Shown piece after piece: positions 63,127-64,000 of a stretch of DNA of 64,000 bases. The translations under genes were made by a program, and so were the position numbers. Below the pieces are notes generated by a model. It did no database searches and was not told where the DNA came from. It was given only the letters and a program-made list of their open reading frames with translations. How positions within the stretch are numbered: position 1 is the stretch's first letter; every line of letters starts with the position of its first letter. Source of the stretch: Gordius sp. MW1 (taxonomy: Eukaryota > Nematomorpha > Gordioida > Gordea > Gordiidae); assembly GCA_964036665.1 (NCBI GenBank), contig OZ038531.1, positions 13,640,168 to 13,704,167 of the forward strand, written 5' to 3'.

Positions 63127-64000
63127 GGAAGTCAATCGAGGATAATAGGATTCTCAAATTGGCTTACTTTTATATATTTTTTCATGCTCTTTCACATAGA
63201 ATCGAAAAAAATAAATATTTTTGCCTCAAAATTTTTCACATATTTTTCTTTGAACCGTATTCATCCGATGAAAGTTGTCGTTTTCAGACGTGGTTTCTAA
63301 GATCCCAAGTAAAAATTTATCAGAATCTAAAAACTATTACTTTGAAATCATGATCGTATAGAGCAGTTTTCAAAAATTAAGCACTCACGTTGCGATACAA
63401 CAAACTAATCGCAACAACAAAACGTTGTCTTTTGTCAAAATGATAGTTCTCGCAGCTTAAAACCTTTTTTCTGAAGTCAATCGAGGATAATAGGATTCTC
63501 AAATTGGCATACTTTTATATATTTTTTTATGCTCTTTCACATAGAATCGAAAAAAATAAATATTTTTGCCTCAAAATTTTTCACATATTTTTCTTTGAAC
63601 GTATTCATCCGATGAAAGTTGTCGTTTTCAGACGTGGTTTCCAAGATCCCAAGTAAAAATTTATCAGAATCTAAAAACTATTACTTTGAAATCATGATCG
63701 CATAGAGCAGTTTTCAAAAATTAAGCACTCACGTTGCGATACAACAAACTAATCGCAACAATACAACGTTGTCTTTGGTCAAAATGATAGTTCTCGCAGC
63801 TTAAAACCTCTTTTCGGAAGTCAATCGAGGATAATAGGATTCTCAAATTGGCTTACTTTTATATATTTTTACATGCTCTTTCACATAGAATCGAAAAAAT
63901 AAATATTTTTACCTAAAAATTTTTCACATATATTTCTTTGAATCATATTCATCCGATTAAAGTTGTCGTTTTCAGACGTGGTTTCTATGATCCCAAGTAA
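63127..64000 (+). repeat. Degenerating monomers near a possible array edge (M186-M188)
   Basis: Monomer starts: 63127, 63472, 63816 (partial, 185 bp). M186 still matches M170 at 5456 bp, including the rare GATCGTATAG. M187 then has several changes I saw nowhere else: TTTTTTCTGAAG, TTGGCATAC, TTTGAACGTATTC (one base lost), GTTTCCAAG, AATACAACG and CTTTGGTC. The partial M188 adds TTTTTACATGC, CCTAAAAATT, CATATATTTC, GAATCATATTC and GATTAAAG in under 190 bases. Poorly homogenised terminal monomers are typical of satellite borders; the border itself lies outside the window. Confidence 0.8.

Larger units (their letters stand above)
1..64000 (+). repeat. Satellite DNA array, 345-bp monomer, head-to-tail
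   Basis: The same AT-rich unit recurs from end to end with no interruption and no inversion. I phased it on the segment beginning GGAAGTCAATCGAGG and found 187 complete monomers (the first lacks one base) plus a partial one. Most monomers are 341-346 bp; a second class is about 333-336 bp. Neighbours differ by a few substitutions and small indels, and some adjacent copies (16059 and 16404) look identical. Satellites of this kind usually form constitutive heterochromatin at or near centromeres; that location is inference, because no flanking sequence is present. The array continues beyond the left edge and probably beyond the right. No coding gene, tRNA, rRNA or transposon remnant is visible on either strand. 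Confidence 0.98.

Noticed and set aside
1..64000. CRISPR array
   Set aside because: The repeated unit is 345 bp with no short repeat alternating with unique spacers; the entire unit is repeated.
1..64000. Known insect satellites of similar length (for example the Drosophila 359-bp or Tribolium 360-bp families)
   Set aside because: The length and AT-richness are similar, but I could not recognise shared sequence by eye, so I make no family or species assignment.

Overview
The whole 64 kb window is one uninterrupted array of tandem satellite DNA, read head-to-tail on the + strand from the first base to the last. By hand I can phase it into 187 complete monomers plus a 185-base partial one at the right end. 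I see no gene, RNA gene, transposon, CRISPR array or unique-sequence island. The basic monomer is 345 bp, about 31% G+C by hand count of one copy, and rich in A and T tracts. About 51 monomers are a short form of about 335 bp, made by loss of one 10-bp segment. The other lengths come from small private deletions.

Organism: a long, locally homogenised satellite with a near-dinucleosomal monomer and mosaic higher-order structure points to eukaryotic heterochromatin (pericentromeric, centromeric or subtelomeric). CpG is not depleted (13 per 345 bp against about 8 expected), which argues against a strongly CpG-methylated genome such as a vertebrate's and fits many invertebrates. I do not recognise the monomer and assign no species.

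Layout: monomer variants are not randomly scattered. They form multi-monomer blocks copied locally or at a distance. 1-3429 is a mixed leader. 3430-7522 has a block repeated 2047 bp apart. 7523-12282 is a 7-monomer unit in tandem (2380 bp). 12283-17781 is a block that reappears about 16 kb away at 28626-33436. 17782-24565 is a mixed block partly reused at 33437-37188. 24566-28625 is another 7-monomer unit in tandem (2364 bp). 37189-39936 is a run of related single monomers. 39937-45739 holds an 8-monomer unit in near-perfect tandem (2729 bp). 45740-47110 is a further copy of a recurrent five-monomer block. 47111-52879 is rich in short monomers in 670-bp dimers. 52880-55632 is all long forms. 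55633-63126 has 9-monomer (3071 bp) and 7-monomer (2384 bp) copies with hybrid monomers at their junctions. 63127-64000 becomes degenerate, as at the edge of an array.

Nothing here acts as a gene system. The interest lies in the array's evolution (unequal exchange, gene conversion, repeated loss of one arm of an internal dyad) and in possible chromatin or transcription signals repeated in each monomer. The many short open frames are by-products of the repeat and begin mostly at TTG. I did not annotate them as genes.
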